A model generated the notes under the pieces. That model did no database searches, had not been told where the DNA came from, and worked only from the letters and a program-made list of their open reading frames with translations. A program made the translations under genes and the position numbers. From Neisseria sicca 4320 (lineage in GTDB: Bacteria > Pseudomonadota > Gammaproteobacteria > Burkholderiales > Neisseriaceae), in the NCBI RefSeq assembly GCF_000193735.1, contig NZ_AEPF01000057.1:1-25490 (forward strand): DNA of 25,490 bases, in the 5' to 3' direction. Positions 1-9,708 of this stretch are shown one piece after another; position 1 is the stretch's first letter; every line of letters starts with the position of its first letter.

Positions 1-82
1 TGATTTCAGGTCGTCTGAAAAGCAAAAGCAACCTGCACAACCTATTTTCCTTACAGAACCCTTAACCCAACAGCCACCCCGT

Positions 83-217
83 CCTCTCTCCCGTGGGAGA
101 GAGCTAGAGAGAGGGTAACAAGCCGTAAGGCTTGTATTTGGGGCGGTAAGGGCGTTGGAAAGATTGCTGCAATTCGGAGAATGCCCTCTCCCCAGCCCTC
201 CCCCACGGGGGAGGGAG
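83..217. repeat. Inverted-repeat element with CT-rich hairpin arms
   Basis: Two related arms of about 35 bp face each other. The left arm (83-118, read on the minus strand) and the right arm (183-217, plus strand) both run CCCTCTC, then a C/T-rich stretch, then CCCACGGG, then a G/A-rich end. Each arm is itself a hairpin (84-92 with 95-103; 196-204 with 207-215). Between them sits a perfect 7-bp hairpin with a GTAA loop (118-135). No coding potential is seen, and the layout is that of a small non-autonomous repeat. I do not recognise a named family. Confidence 0.6.
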
Positions 218-243
218 CGGGTTGCAGTAGATTCAAGCATTAA

Positions 244-351
244 AGGTCGTCTGAAAAAGAATGCCCGAAATATCAACAGCGGGAATTTTTCAGGTAGTCT
301 TTATCGCAAAGCAGATGGAACAAACGCTGTGAACGTTTTTTCAGACGACCT
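244..351. repeat. Inverted pair of DNA uptake sequences
   Basis: The exact 12-mer AGGTCGTCTGAA lies at 244-255 and its reverse complement at 340-351, with about 85 bp between them. Another copy is at 8-19. This is wider spacing than in the terminator-type pairs elsewhere in the window, so these copies probably act as uptake signals or mark boundaries of inserted repeat blocks rather than a terminator. Nothing coding is seen between them. Confidence 0.7.
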
Positions 352-365
352 TTGAACCCATCGGT

Positions 366-449
366 AGGGTGTGTGCCGCAAAGCACGCACGCGGTGGGCT
401 GGGATTGCAGGGAAAATGGAGAACGCGTGCGTGCGTACCGCATACACCT
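366..449. repeat. Inverted repeat of GTGTGTGC/GCACGCACGCG type
   Basis: The segment 366-393 (AGGGTGTGTGCCGC then GCACGCACGCGG) is matched imperfectly in inverted orientation by 424-449 (CGCGTGCGTGCGTACCGC then ATACACCT). About 30 bp separate the arms. It lies between the DUS pair and the AT-rich gene at 510. It looks like another neisserial intergenic repeat rather than part of a gene, although one reading frame happens to be open through it. Confidence 0.5.
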
Positions 450-509
450 CACATGCGGGCTACGGCTTGCTACGCTTGCTTATTTTTAAATTAATTTTAG
501 GGATTTCAA

Positions 510-1105
510 ATGAGTCAAAAAACTTGGGAAATATACGCTGGACTACACTTGATTGGTATTATTATACTGGCAATTTTCTTTACATATTTAACATTATCAA
601 GTATTCCATTAGGAAAATACCATTATATTGTTTCCTCTCTCTCTGGTATATTTGCAGCTTCTATGTTGAATTTTTTAAAAAAAGATGTACCTTATTTCAA
701 AAAAATAAATACTTAAAATTATTGTACAGTTTTATATTTAAATTAATTTTAGGATATTTATTAATATGGGTAACATTTAAAATCACAAACGATTTCCCCC
801 AGGATAAATTTTTATTTATAGGGTACTGTTCTTTCTGGTTCTGGTTTGCGAATATTTTAACTGGCGAGGTAATAAATTTTGTAAATAATGAAACCAATTT
901 GAATAATGAAGAATCAGCATTTTTATTTGATTTTATAAGCTATTATAGAAAAGATTTTAATGATAATTTTCATGCCAAAAACAAACCTATTTCAAAAGAA
1001 TTAAAAAAGCTGAAACCTTCAGCAGATATCAATGAACATAAAACTTTATCTTCCATTGAAGATAAACTTAAAACCACCGTAGTTGAAATTGTAAATCGAG
1101 AGTAA
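510..1105 (+). pseudogene. Membrane protein gene split by a 1-nt shift in an A7 tract
   Basis: I do not recognise the family. An ATG at 510 with an AGGG ribosome site (499-502) starts a frame of 68 codons with two likely membrane segments (about residues 9-30 and 38-54) that stops at 714-716. A second frame then runs to 1105, with two more hydrophobic segments, a short acidic stretch and a roughly 75-residue charged tail. The frames join exactly if the A7 run at 699-705 had one more A (Phe-Lys-Lys-Asn-Lys-Tyr-Leu), giving 198 residues and four membrane segments. A second A7 run lies at 677-683. The gene is far more AT-rich than carB, which starts 6 bp downstream, suggesting transfer. It could be an off-phase variable gene, a decayed gene, a programmed -1 slip, or a homopolymer error in the sequence. 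Confidence 0.6.
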
Positions 1106-1111
1106 TCCACC

Positions 1112-4327
<3,216 letters not shown>

Positions 4328-4354
4328 ATCTGAATCGGGTTTAGCTTGAACAAA

Positions 4355-4392
4355 AGGTCGTCTGAAAATATGACTTATCTTTCAGACGACCT
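4355..4392 (+). terminator. DUS inverted-pair terminator after carB
   Basis: AGGTCGTCTGAA (4355-4366) and its reverse complement (4381-4392) form a 12-bp stem extended by flanking A and T runs, with a 14-nt loop, 27 bp after the carB stop. Paired uptake sequences commonly serve as intrinsic terminators in Neisseria. Confidence 0.85.
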
Positions 4393-4447
4393 TTTGCCAT
4401 CCGTCTTACAAGCTGCTAAACTATTTACATTACTTTTACTTGAGACG

Positions 4448-4546
4448 TACGCACACATGAAAGACCCAGAGCAGAGCAGCATGACCGCCCGCCGTTTTTC
4501 GTGCGTATCGATATGAATCAGGCAGCTTGAGCGTTTCAGGCTGCCT
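4448..4546 (+). promoter_or_regulatory. Structured leader of the TerC-like gene, with a possible 19-codon upstream ORF
   Basis: TACGCAC (4448-4454) pairs with GTGCGTA (4501-4507), enclosing a GC-rich loop. A short ORF (ATG 4457, stop 4514-4516, 19 codons, no clear ribosome site) fills that loop. A terminator-like hairpin (4520-4546) ending in TTTT follows, 33 bp before the gene start. The arrangement could be an attenuated or ligand-sensing leader. TerC-family genes are often under the yybP-ykoY manganese riboswitch in other bacteria, but I cannot recognise that motif's conserved core here, so a function is only a guess. Confidence 0.35.
4520..4546 (+). terminator. Hairpin built from Kingella-dialect DUS
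   Basis: AGGCAGC (4520-4526) pairs with GCTGCCT (4540-4546), followed by TTTT. The right arm with its flank, 4535-4546, is exactly the reverse complement of AGGCAGCCTGAA, the DUS dialect I associate with Kingella. The left arm (4520-4530, AGGCAGCTTGA) is the same word with one change. It therefore looks like a DUS-pair terminator from another genus sitting in a leader region. Confidence 0.6.
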
Positions 4547-4579
4547 TTTCGCGTTTGAACACAAAGGAATACAAAAATC

Positions 4580-6139
4580 ATGGATTTCAGTTGGTTGGCA
4601 GAGCCGCATACTTGGATAGGCTTTGCCACGCTTCTGGTACTCGAAGTTGTCTTGGGGATAGACAACCTCGTTTTCGTCGCTATTTTGGCGAACAAAGTCA
4701 AACCCGCCCAGCGCGACCGCGCGCGTATTACCGGTCTGGGGCTTGCGGTCGTTATCCGCATCATCATGCTCGGCTTCATGGCACACATCATGACCCTGAC
4801 GCGCCCGCTGTTTCATATCCGCGGGTTGGACGTTTCCGGCAAAGACATGATTATGCTCGCGGGCGGTATCTTCCTGCTCTACAAAGCCACCACCGAGCTG
4901 CATGAACGCCTCGAAGGGCATAACCAGTTTGCCGTTGCCGACAGCCAGAAGAAACACGCGCGGTTTTGGAGCGTGGTTGCCCAAATCCTGATTCTTGACG
5001 CGGTATTTTCCATCGATTCGGTTATCACGGCCGTTGCCATGGTCGATCACATCGTCGTCGCCATGGGTGCGGTTGCCGTTGCCATGACCGTCATGATTTC
5101 CGCCAGCAAACCGCTGACCGAGTTTGTAGACAGGCATCCTACCGTCGTCATGCTCTGCTTGGGTTTCCTGCTGATGATCGGTTTCAGCCTCATTGCCGAA
5201 GCTTTCCATTTCCACATCCCGAAAGGCTACCTCTACGCCGCTATCGGCTTCTCCATTCTGATTGAAGCGTTCAACCAAATTTCGCAGCGCAACAGCCGCA
5301 AAAACGACTACATCAGCAGCTCGTGGCGCAAACGCACCGCTGAGAACGTCTTGGGCATGATGGGCATACGCGAAAGCGTGCTTGCCAAAGCGGGCGATGA
5401 AGCAGAGGACGACGGGCATTTTGAGGAAAACGAAAAATCCATGATACGCAGCGTTCTCACGCTTGCCGAACGCCCCATCCTCGGCGTGATGATTCCCCGT
5501 CGCGACATTGAGCGTTTGGACATCTCTCAAAGCCGCGAAGAGCAACACGCCCAACTGCAAAATACCCCATACAGCCGCCTGCTTGTTGTCGGTAAGGCTG
5601 GTGTGGATGAACCGTTGGGCTACATCAACAAAAAAGACCTGCTCGCCCAACTGCTCGAAACCGGCGAGCTCAATATCCAAGCCGTCCTGCGCCAGCCGCT
5701 AGTCCTGCCGGACAGTACGACTGCATTGGGCGCGATTGAACTGTTCCGCCAAAGCAGCGCGGATTATGCTTTGGTGGTCGATGAATTCGGCGCGGTTTTG
5801 GGCATGGTCACCATGAAAGACTTGCTGGAAACCATCGCGGGCGAATTCCCCGAAGAGTTTGAACGCCAAGAAGAACCCGCCGTTCAAGAAAATGCCGATG
5901 AAAGTCTGACCGTGGACGGTTCGTTTGAATACGTCGACCTCGCCCCGCAACTGAACCTCCCGCCGCAGGAAGAAGATGCCGACTTCCACACCGTCGCGGG
6001 TCTGATTATGGAAGAGCTGCAAAGCATTCCAGATGTCGGCGACTTTGTCGACTTCCACGGCTGGCGTTTCCAAGTCGTTGAAAAAGACGGGCAACGCATC
6101 GAGCGGGTACAGATTACCAAGCTGCCTGATGAAGGGTAA
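4580..6139 (+). CDS. TerC-family membrane protein with CBS pair and CorC/HlyC C-domain
   Basis: An inner-membrane protein of 519 residues. Residues 1 to about 240 form a TerC-type multi-helix domain with the acidic membrane motifs typical of the family (VLGIDNLVFVAILANK near 26, ILDAVFSIDSVITAVAMVDH near 137). A CBS-domain pair follows (about 290-430, including EFGAVLGMVTMKDLLETIAG). The C-terminus (about 440-515) is the CorC/HlyC transporter-associated domain. The order matches E. coli YegH/YoaE-type proteins. TerC relatives are tied to metal export, especially manganese; CBS pairs bind adenosyl nucleotides. The substrate here is inferred, not shown. The start is supported by AAAGGAA about 11 nt upstream. 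It stands alone between two terminators, so the structured leader should control it independently. Confidence 0.9.
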   Translation: MDFSWLAEPHTWIGFATLLVLEVVLGIDNLVFVAILANKVKPAQRDRARITGLGLAVVIRIIMLGFMAHIMTLTRPLFHIRGLDVSGKDMIMLAGGIFLLYKATTELHERLEGHNQFAVADSQKKHARFWSVVAQILILDAVFSIDSVITAVAMVDHIVVAMGAVAVAMTVMISASKPLTEFVDRHPTVVMLCLGFLLMIGFSLIAEAFHFHIPKGYLYAAIGFSILIEAFNQISQRNSRKNDYISSSWRKRTAENVLGMMGIRESVLAKAGDEAEDDGHFEENEKSMIRSVLTLAERPILGVMIPRRDIERLDISQSREEQHAQLQNTPYSRLLVVGKAGVDEPLGYINKKDLLAQLLETGELNIQAVLRQPLVLPDSTTALGAIELFRQSSADYALVVDEFGAVLGMVTMKDLLETIAGEFPEEFERQEEPAVQENADESLTVDGSFEYVDLAPQLNLPPQEEDADFHTVAGLIMEELQSIPDVGDFVDFHGWRFQVVEKDGQRIERVQITKLPDEG

Positions 6140-6163
6140 TCAAGCCCTCATTGTGAAATAAAA

Positions 6164-6204
6164 AGGTCGTCTGAAACAGCCAAATTCAGCTTTTCAGACG
6201 ACCT
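6164..6204. terminator. DUS inverted-pair terminator between convergent genes
   Basis: AGGTCGTCTGAA (6164-6175) and its reverse complement (6193-6204) form a stem flanked by A and T runs. It lies between the converging TerC-like gene and nagZ and could terminate transcription from both sides. Confidence 0.85.
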
Positions 6205-6232
6205 TCTTTCATGCTTTCTAAATCAAACGCCT

Positions 6233-7318
6233 TTAAAACGCTTCGCCAACTTTCACGCCGCCTGCGGTGTCTTCAGGCGTGGCAAGTTGCGCGGTCATGG
6301 CTTGGGCGGCTTGGAAATCAGGGGTTTGCATCACGGCTTGGGCGGCTTCCTTACCCAATGTGTTCGCCATGTATTGCCAGCGGTTTGCCAAATCGGGATT
6401 GGCGGGGATTTGGAAGCCGTCGCGCAGTTCGTCGACCAGGTCGGGACGGTTGCAGACGAGGACGATGTCGCAGCCCGCCGTAAAGGAGGCATTTGCGCGT
6501 TCTTTGATGCCGCCCGCTGCGCCCGCGCCTTCCATGGTGAGGTCGTCTGAAAAGATAACGCCTTTAAATCCGATGTCTTGGCGCAGGATTTGTTTGAGCC
6601 ATTTTTCGGAGAAACCGGCGGGTTTACCGTCAATTTGCGGGTAAACGACGTGGGCGGGCATGACTGCCGCCATGCCTTCATCGCTTAAGGCGCGGAAAGG
6701 GATAATGTCGGCAGCTTCGATTTCGGCAAGGCTGCGCGTGTCTTCGGGTTGAACCAAATGGCTGTCTCCTTCGACAAATCCGTGTCCGGGGAAGTGTTTG
6801 CCGCAGGATTTCATGCCGCCTCGGTTCAGACCTTTTTGCAGGGCAAGAGCGAGCTGGGTTACGGTGTCGGCGTTGCGGTGGAAGCTGCGGTTGCCGATGA
6901 CGGGGCATGTTCCCCAATCGAGGTCGAGGACGGGCGTGAAGGAAAGGTCTATGCCGCAGGCGGTCAGCTCTGTTGCCAATACCCAGCCGACCTGCTCGGC
7001 TTTTTCTTTGGCGGCGGCTTCGCCTTCGGCGTCCCAAATCTGCCCTAAGGTATTCATCGCGGGCAGGCGGGTGAAGCCTTCGATGAAACGTTGTACCCTG
7101 CCGCCTTCGTGATCGACGGCGATGATGAGTTCGGGCGTGCGCAGTGCTTTGATTTCTTGAACCAGGGCTTTGAGCTGCTCGACGTTTTGGAAGTTGCGGC
7201 GGAACAGGATGACACCGCCGATGGACGGATCGAGCAGGCGTTGTTTTTCTTCTTCGGTCAGACAGTAGGCGGCGACGTCTGCCATGACGGGACCGCGCGG
7301 GAGGAAAACGAGGGACAT
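6233..7318 (-). CDS. nagZ: Beta-N-acetylglucosaminidase NagZ, glycoside hydrolase family 3
   Basis: A cytoplasmic enzyme of peptidoglycan recycling that removes N-acetylglucosamine from GlcNAc-anhydroMurNAc peptides. The protein has 361 residues, normal for the short family-3 type. Visible motifs are the substrate-loop signature KHFPGHG (about 174-180, with the catalytic His), DHEGGRVQRF (about 69), and the nucleophile motif FSDDLTMEGA (about 256-265, first Asp the nucleophile). The ATG at 7318 has an AAGG site 11 nt upstream; the internal Met at residue 12 is less likely because PRGPVMAD belongs to the conserved N-terminus. An exact DUS (6540-6551) lies on the codons of the catalytic FSDDL motif. 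The gene stands alone, bounded by a DUS terminator and the AT-rich islet. Confidence 0.95.
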   Translation of the reverse strand: MSLVFLPRGPVMADVAAYCLTEEEKQRLLDPSIGGVILFRRNFQNVEQLKALVQEIKALRTPELIIAVDHEGGRVQRFIEGFTRLPAMNTLGQIWDAEGEAAAKEKAEQVGWVLATELTACGIDLSFTPVLDLDWGTCPVIGNRSFHRNADTVTQLALALQKGLNRGGMKSCGKHFPGHGFVEGDSHLVQPEDTRSLAEIEAADIIPFRALSDEGMAAVMPAHVVYPQIDGKPAGFSEKWLKQILRQDIGFKGVIFSDDLTMEGAGAAGGIKERANASFTAGCDIVLVCNRPDLVDELRDGFQIPANPDLANRWQYMANTLGKEAAQAVMQTPDFQAAQAMTAQLATPEDTAGGVKVGEAF

Positions 7319-7354
7319 ATTTCTGAAACCTTAAATATTCAAATTCTTCTTTTG

Positions 7355-7516
7355 CTATTTATTTGACTTGAGAAATAATTTATAAATTCCCATAGCAATA
7401 AATACAGTAACTAAAAACAATAAATCCTTATTCACATTCCAACCCATAAAATTATAAATAACTCTTGTGAATAAAATATAATATAAACCGATTATTATCA
7501 AAATGAATATTTTCAT
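7355..7516 (-). CDS. Small two-helix membrane protein, candidate immunity protein
   Basis: A 53-residue ORF starting MKIFILIIIGLYYILF and ending in LFLKSNK. The ATG at 7516 has a very good AAAGGAAAA ribosome site about 6 nt upstream. Two hydrophobic helices (about residues 2-16 and 31-48) flank a short polar loop with WNVNKD; the C-terminus is lysine-rich. No family is recognised. It is divergent from the double-glycine peptide gene, 193 bp apart, and equally AT-rich. Bacteriocin immunity proteins are often small membrane proteins of this kind next to the precursor gene, so that role is a reasonable but untested inference. It might instead be an unrelated small membrane protein. Confidence 0.55.
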   Translation of the reverse strand: MKIFILIIIGLYYILFTRVIYNFMGWNVNKDLLFLVTVFIAMGIYKLFLKSNK

Positions 7517-7605
7517 TATAATTTTCCTTTACCTAAGCAGCATCCAACTTACTTTGAAGTATATTTTCTTACTTTATTAAATCTTGCCATTTTTTGCAAA
7601 ATTAA

Positions 7606-7624
7606 AAAAATGATTCTCATTTAT
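7606..7624. promoter_or_regulatory. Fur-box-like palindrome
   Basis: AAAAATGATTCTCATTTAT matches the classical 19-bp Fur consensus at 12 of 19 positions and keeps the symmetrical AATGA-N3-TCATT core. It lies between the two divergent small genes, 86 bp before the bacteriocin-like ATG and 90 bp from the start of the membrane protein, so Fur-iron could repress one or both. No convincing -35/-10 pair was found around it. Confidence 0.5.
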
Positions 7625-7638
7625 TTTAATTTGATGAC

Positions 7639-7696
7639 AGTATGAATTCGTGTAAGTATCTCTATATTAAACAAAACAACTTTGTCAATTCATACT
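7639..7696 (+). repeat. Inverted repeat in the bacteriocin leader ending at its ribosome site
   Basis: AGTATGAATT (7639-7648) is matched perfectly by AATTCATACT (7687-7696), 38 nt apart. The right arm ends directly against the AGGAG ribosome site (7697-7701) of the gene at 7710. If transcription starts upstream of 7639, the stem could limit access to that site; otherwise it may be a DNA operator. Confidence 0.45.
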
Positions 7697-7709
7697 AGGA
7701 GTTTCTATT

Positions 7710-7925
7710 ATGAAACCTTTGAACAATCATGATTTGGAAAAAGTATCCGGAGGATGGGGAGGCGTTTTTGCAAGAAATGCTCCTGCAGGATGGGCTTTAG
7801 GAAAATTTGTATTCGATCCTATTTATGGCAAATATATTAAAAGTATCCCCATAGCAGGGCAAGCCAATCTGAACAGATTGAATAAAGCAATGAGACACAA
7901 CGGTGGTATCGGTTTTGTGGATTAA
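7710..7925 (+). CDS. Bacteriocin-like peptide precursor with double-glycine leader
   Basis: A 71-residue precursor. Residues 1-15 (MKPLNNHDLEKVSGG) fit the double-glycine leader of class II bacteriocins position by position: Leu at -12, Asp at -8, Leu at -7, Val at -4, Gly-Gly at -2/-1. Cleavage after Gly15 would give a 56-residue core starting WGGVFARNAPAGWALG. The core is basic (seven Lys/Arg against two Asp), rich in glycine and aromatics, and has no cysteine, so neither disulfides nor lanthionines are possible. The AGGAG site at 7697-7701 supports the start. Such leaders are cut by C39-peptidase ABC exporters; none is encoded in this window, so export must rely on genes elsewhere. Low GC and position between housekeeping genes suggest accessory DNA. 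A quorum-type signal peptide is the main alternative. Confidence 0.75.
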   Translation: MKPLNNHDLEKVSGGWGGVFARNAPAGWALGKFVFDPIYGKYIKSIPIAGQANLNRLNKAMRHNGGIGFVD

Positions 7926-7944
7926 ATCATAAAATCAACCGATA

Positions 7945-7978
7945 AACTCGCCAATTTCGATAATGAAATTGGCGAGTT
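7945..7978. terminator. Strong bidirectional terminator
   Basis: AACTCGCCAATTT (7945-7957) pairs perfectly over 13 bp with 7966-7978 across an 8-nt loop, followed by CTTTTTA on the plus strand. It closes the bacteriocin-like gene and faces the 3' end of the convergent antiporter gene. It is not built from DUS, unlike most terminators here. Confidence 0.9.
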
Positions 7979-7992
7979 CTTTTTATGTGTAT

Positions 7993-9513
7993 TCAGACAG
8001 TTTTAGCTTTTTTGTCTTTCAGTATGAAGATGAGGGCGGTCATGACGACACCGGTTGCAAAAAAGCCCAGCCAAGCCGATTGTGTCATACCCAACACGAG
8101 GTAGCCTGCCGCTGCCGCGCCTGCGACGGTCAGGGCGTAAGGCAGTTGCGATGTAACGTGGTCGATGTGGTTACAATGCGCGCCGGTGGAAGACAGGATG
8201 GTGGTGTCGGAGATGGGCGAACAGTGGTCGCCGCACACCGCGCCAGCCATGACGGCGGACATACACGGGATAACCAACGAAGCATCGACTTTGACTGCCA
8301 TCGCGGCGGCAATCGGCAGCATAATGCCGAACGTGCCCCAGCTTGTACCAGTGGCGAACGCCATCACGCTGGCGAGCAGGAAGAGGATGACGGGCAGGAA
8401 GCCAGGATGGATGTTGTCTGCAACCAGCGTGGAGAGGTAGTCGCCGGTGTGCATTTCGCTGACGACGGTGCTGATGAGCCAGGCAAGAATCAGGATGGTA
8501 ATCGCGCCGAACATCGAAGATATGCCTTGAATGATGGCTTTGGGATAATCGGCAGCTTTGATGGTACCAAGCGTGCAGAGGATGACGGTCAGTACGCCGC
8601 AAGTGCCGCCGAACACCAGCGAAGTGTTTACATCGGTATTTTCAAACGCGCCCAAAATGGTGAAGGTTTCGCTTGCCTGCGCGCCTGTGTAAATCATGGC
8701 GGAAACGGTGGAGACGATTAACACCAAAACCGGAATAATCAGCGCGTAAACCCGGCCTTTAGGGTCGTCTGAAACGGTGGTTTCGTCGTGAACTTCCTGC
8801 AACGCCGCTCTCTCAAAGCGCGCCATCGAGCCGATATCGAAGGAGAACCATGCGACGATGAACACCATCAACAGGGCAAATAAGGCGTAATAGTTCATCA
8901 AGCTCATGGCGACGAACGTACCCATCGGCGTGTATCCGGTGATGTGGTAAGTAACGAGCAGACCTGCCAGCGTGGCGATAATCGATGCACCCCAGCTTGA
9001 AACCGGCATCAGTACGCACATCGGCGCGGCGGTAGAATCAAGGATATACGCCAGTTTGGCGCGGGAGACTTTGAATTTATCGGTAACGGGGCGGGCAATC
9101 GCGCCGACGGCGAGACTGTGGAAATAGTCGTCGATAAAGGTAACGAATACTAGGCAGGCAGTCAGCATTTTTGCGCCGCGCCGCCCTTTGATGTGTTGCT
9201 TCGCCCAGTTGGCAAACGCCTGATTGCTGCCGGAGAAGGTCAGCAGCGAGGTAAAAATACCGAGCAACAATAAGAAAATCAGAATTTTAGGTTTTCCCAA
9301 AGACCAATCGCCGTCTGCCCAGGTCAGTCCGACCACCATGTCTTTCAGATGCGTCAGCCCATCCAGCGGACTGCCGCCGACCAAAAAGGCAACGCCGACC
9401 AAAATACCGATGCCCAAAGACAACAGTACGCGGCGGGTAATGACGGCAAGTGCCAACGCCAAAAACGGCGGCACGACGGCTAAAAACGAATTCGAATAAT
9501 CAATCAGTTGCAT
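7993..9513 (-). CDS. NhaC-type Na+/H+ antiporter
   Basis: An inner-membrane protein of 506 residues with about 11-13 hydrophobic segments. The family signature GDHCSPISDTTILSS (about residues 430-444) followed by HIDHVTSQLPYA is clear, as are TFIDDYFHSLAVGAIARPVTD (about 129) and FATGTSWGTFGIMLP (about 390), all typical of the NhaC/Na_H_antiporter family. It should exchange sodium, or a related solute such as an amine or organic acid, for protons; substrate is not visible. The ATG at 9513 lacks a clear ribosome site. A one-base DUS variant (GGGTCGTCTGAA, near 8763) lies in the cytoplasmic loop. The gene is single and converges on the bacteriocin-like gene. Confidence 0.88.
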   Translation of the reverse strand: MQLIDYSNSFLAVVPPFLALALAVITRRVLLSLGIGILVGVAFLVGGSPLDGLTHLKDMVVGLTWADGDWSLGKPKILIFLLLLGIFTSLLTFSGSNQAFANWAKQHIKGRRGAKMLTACLVFVTFIDDYFHSLAVGAIARPVTDKFKVSRAKLAYILDSTAAPMCVLMPVSSWGASIIATLAGLLVTYHITGYTPMGTFVAMSLMNYYALFALLMVFIVAWFSFDIGSMARFERAALQEVHDETTVSDDPKGRVYALIIPVLVLIVSTVSAMIYTGAQASETFTILGAFENTDVNTSLVFGGTCGVLTVILCTLGTIKAADYPKAIIQGISSMFGAITILILAWLISTVVSEMHTGDYLSTLVADNIHPGFLPVILFLLASVMAFATGTSWGTFGIMLPIAAAMAVKVDASLVIPCMSAVMAGAVCGDHCSPISDTTILSSTGAHCNHIDHVTSQLPYALTVAGAAAAGYLVLGMTQSAWLGFFATGVVMTALIFILKDKKAKTV

Positions 9514-9553
9514 AATATTTTTTATAATAGGAAGTCAATCGGAGCGGAACGTT

Positions 9554-9565
9554 TTCAGACGACCT
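9554..9565 (-). repeat. Single DNA uptake sequence
   Basis: An exact AGGTCGTCTGAA on the minus strand, unpaired, in the 195-bp gap between the antiporter start and the htrA end. The rest of that gap holds the htrA terminator and no recognisable gene. Confidence 0.8.
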
Positions 9566-9649
9566 TTGTATTGGATATGATTGTTGACAAATATCCTAAA
9601 GAGTAAACAATCAAAACCTAAACAAATCAATCCGTTGTCAAAATTGCAA

Positions 9650-9679
9650 AATACCCGCTACCTAAGGATGGCGGGTATT
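9650..9679 (-). terminator. Terminator of htrA
   Basis: AATACCCGC (9650-9658) pairs with GCGGGTATT (9671-9679). On the minus strand the hairpin is followed by a T-rich run (TTGCAATTTTG). It lies 30 bp past the htrA stop. Confidence 0.7.
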
Positions 9680-9708
9680 CTATCATTGAATGGCGTTTGC
9701 GTTGCGTC

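Noticed and set aside
371..509. Upstream extension of the frame ending at 1105
   Set aside because: It begins in the inverted repeat at 366-449 from a GTG and has no ribosome site; the ATG at 510 with AGGG fits better, with the two frames joined at the A7 tract.
4448..4519. yybP-ykoY manganese riboswitch
   Set aside because: Gene context is suggestive, but I could not recognise the conserved core loops, so only an unspecified structured leader is reported.
4436..5680. 414-codon minus-strand frame opposite the TerC-like gene
   Set aside because: Runs across a coding gene with clear domains and has a His/Asp-rich shadow composition.
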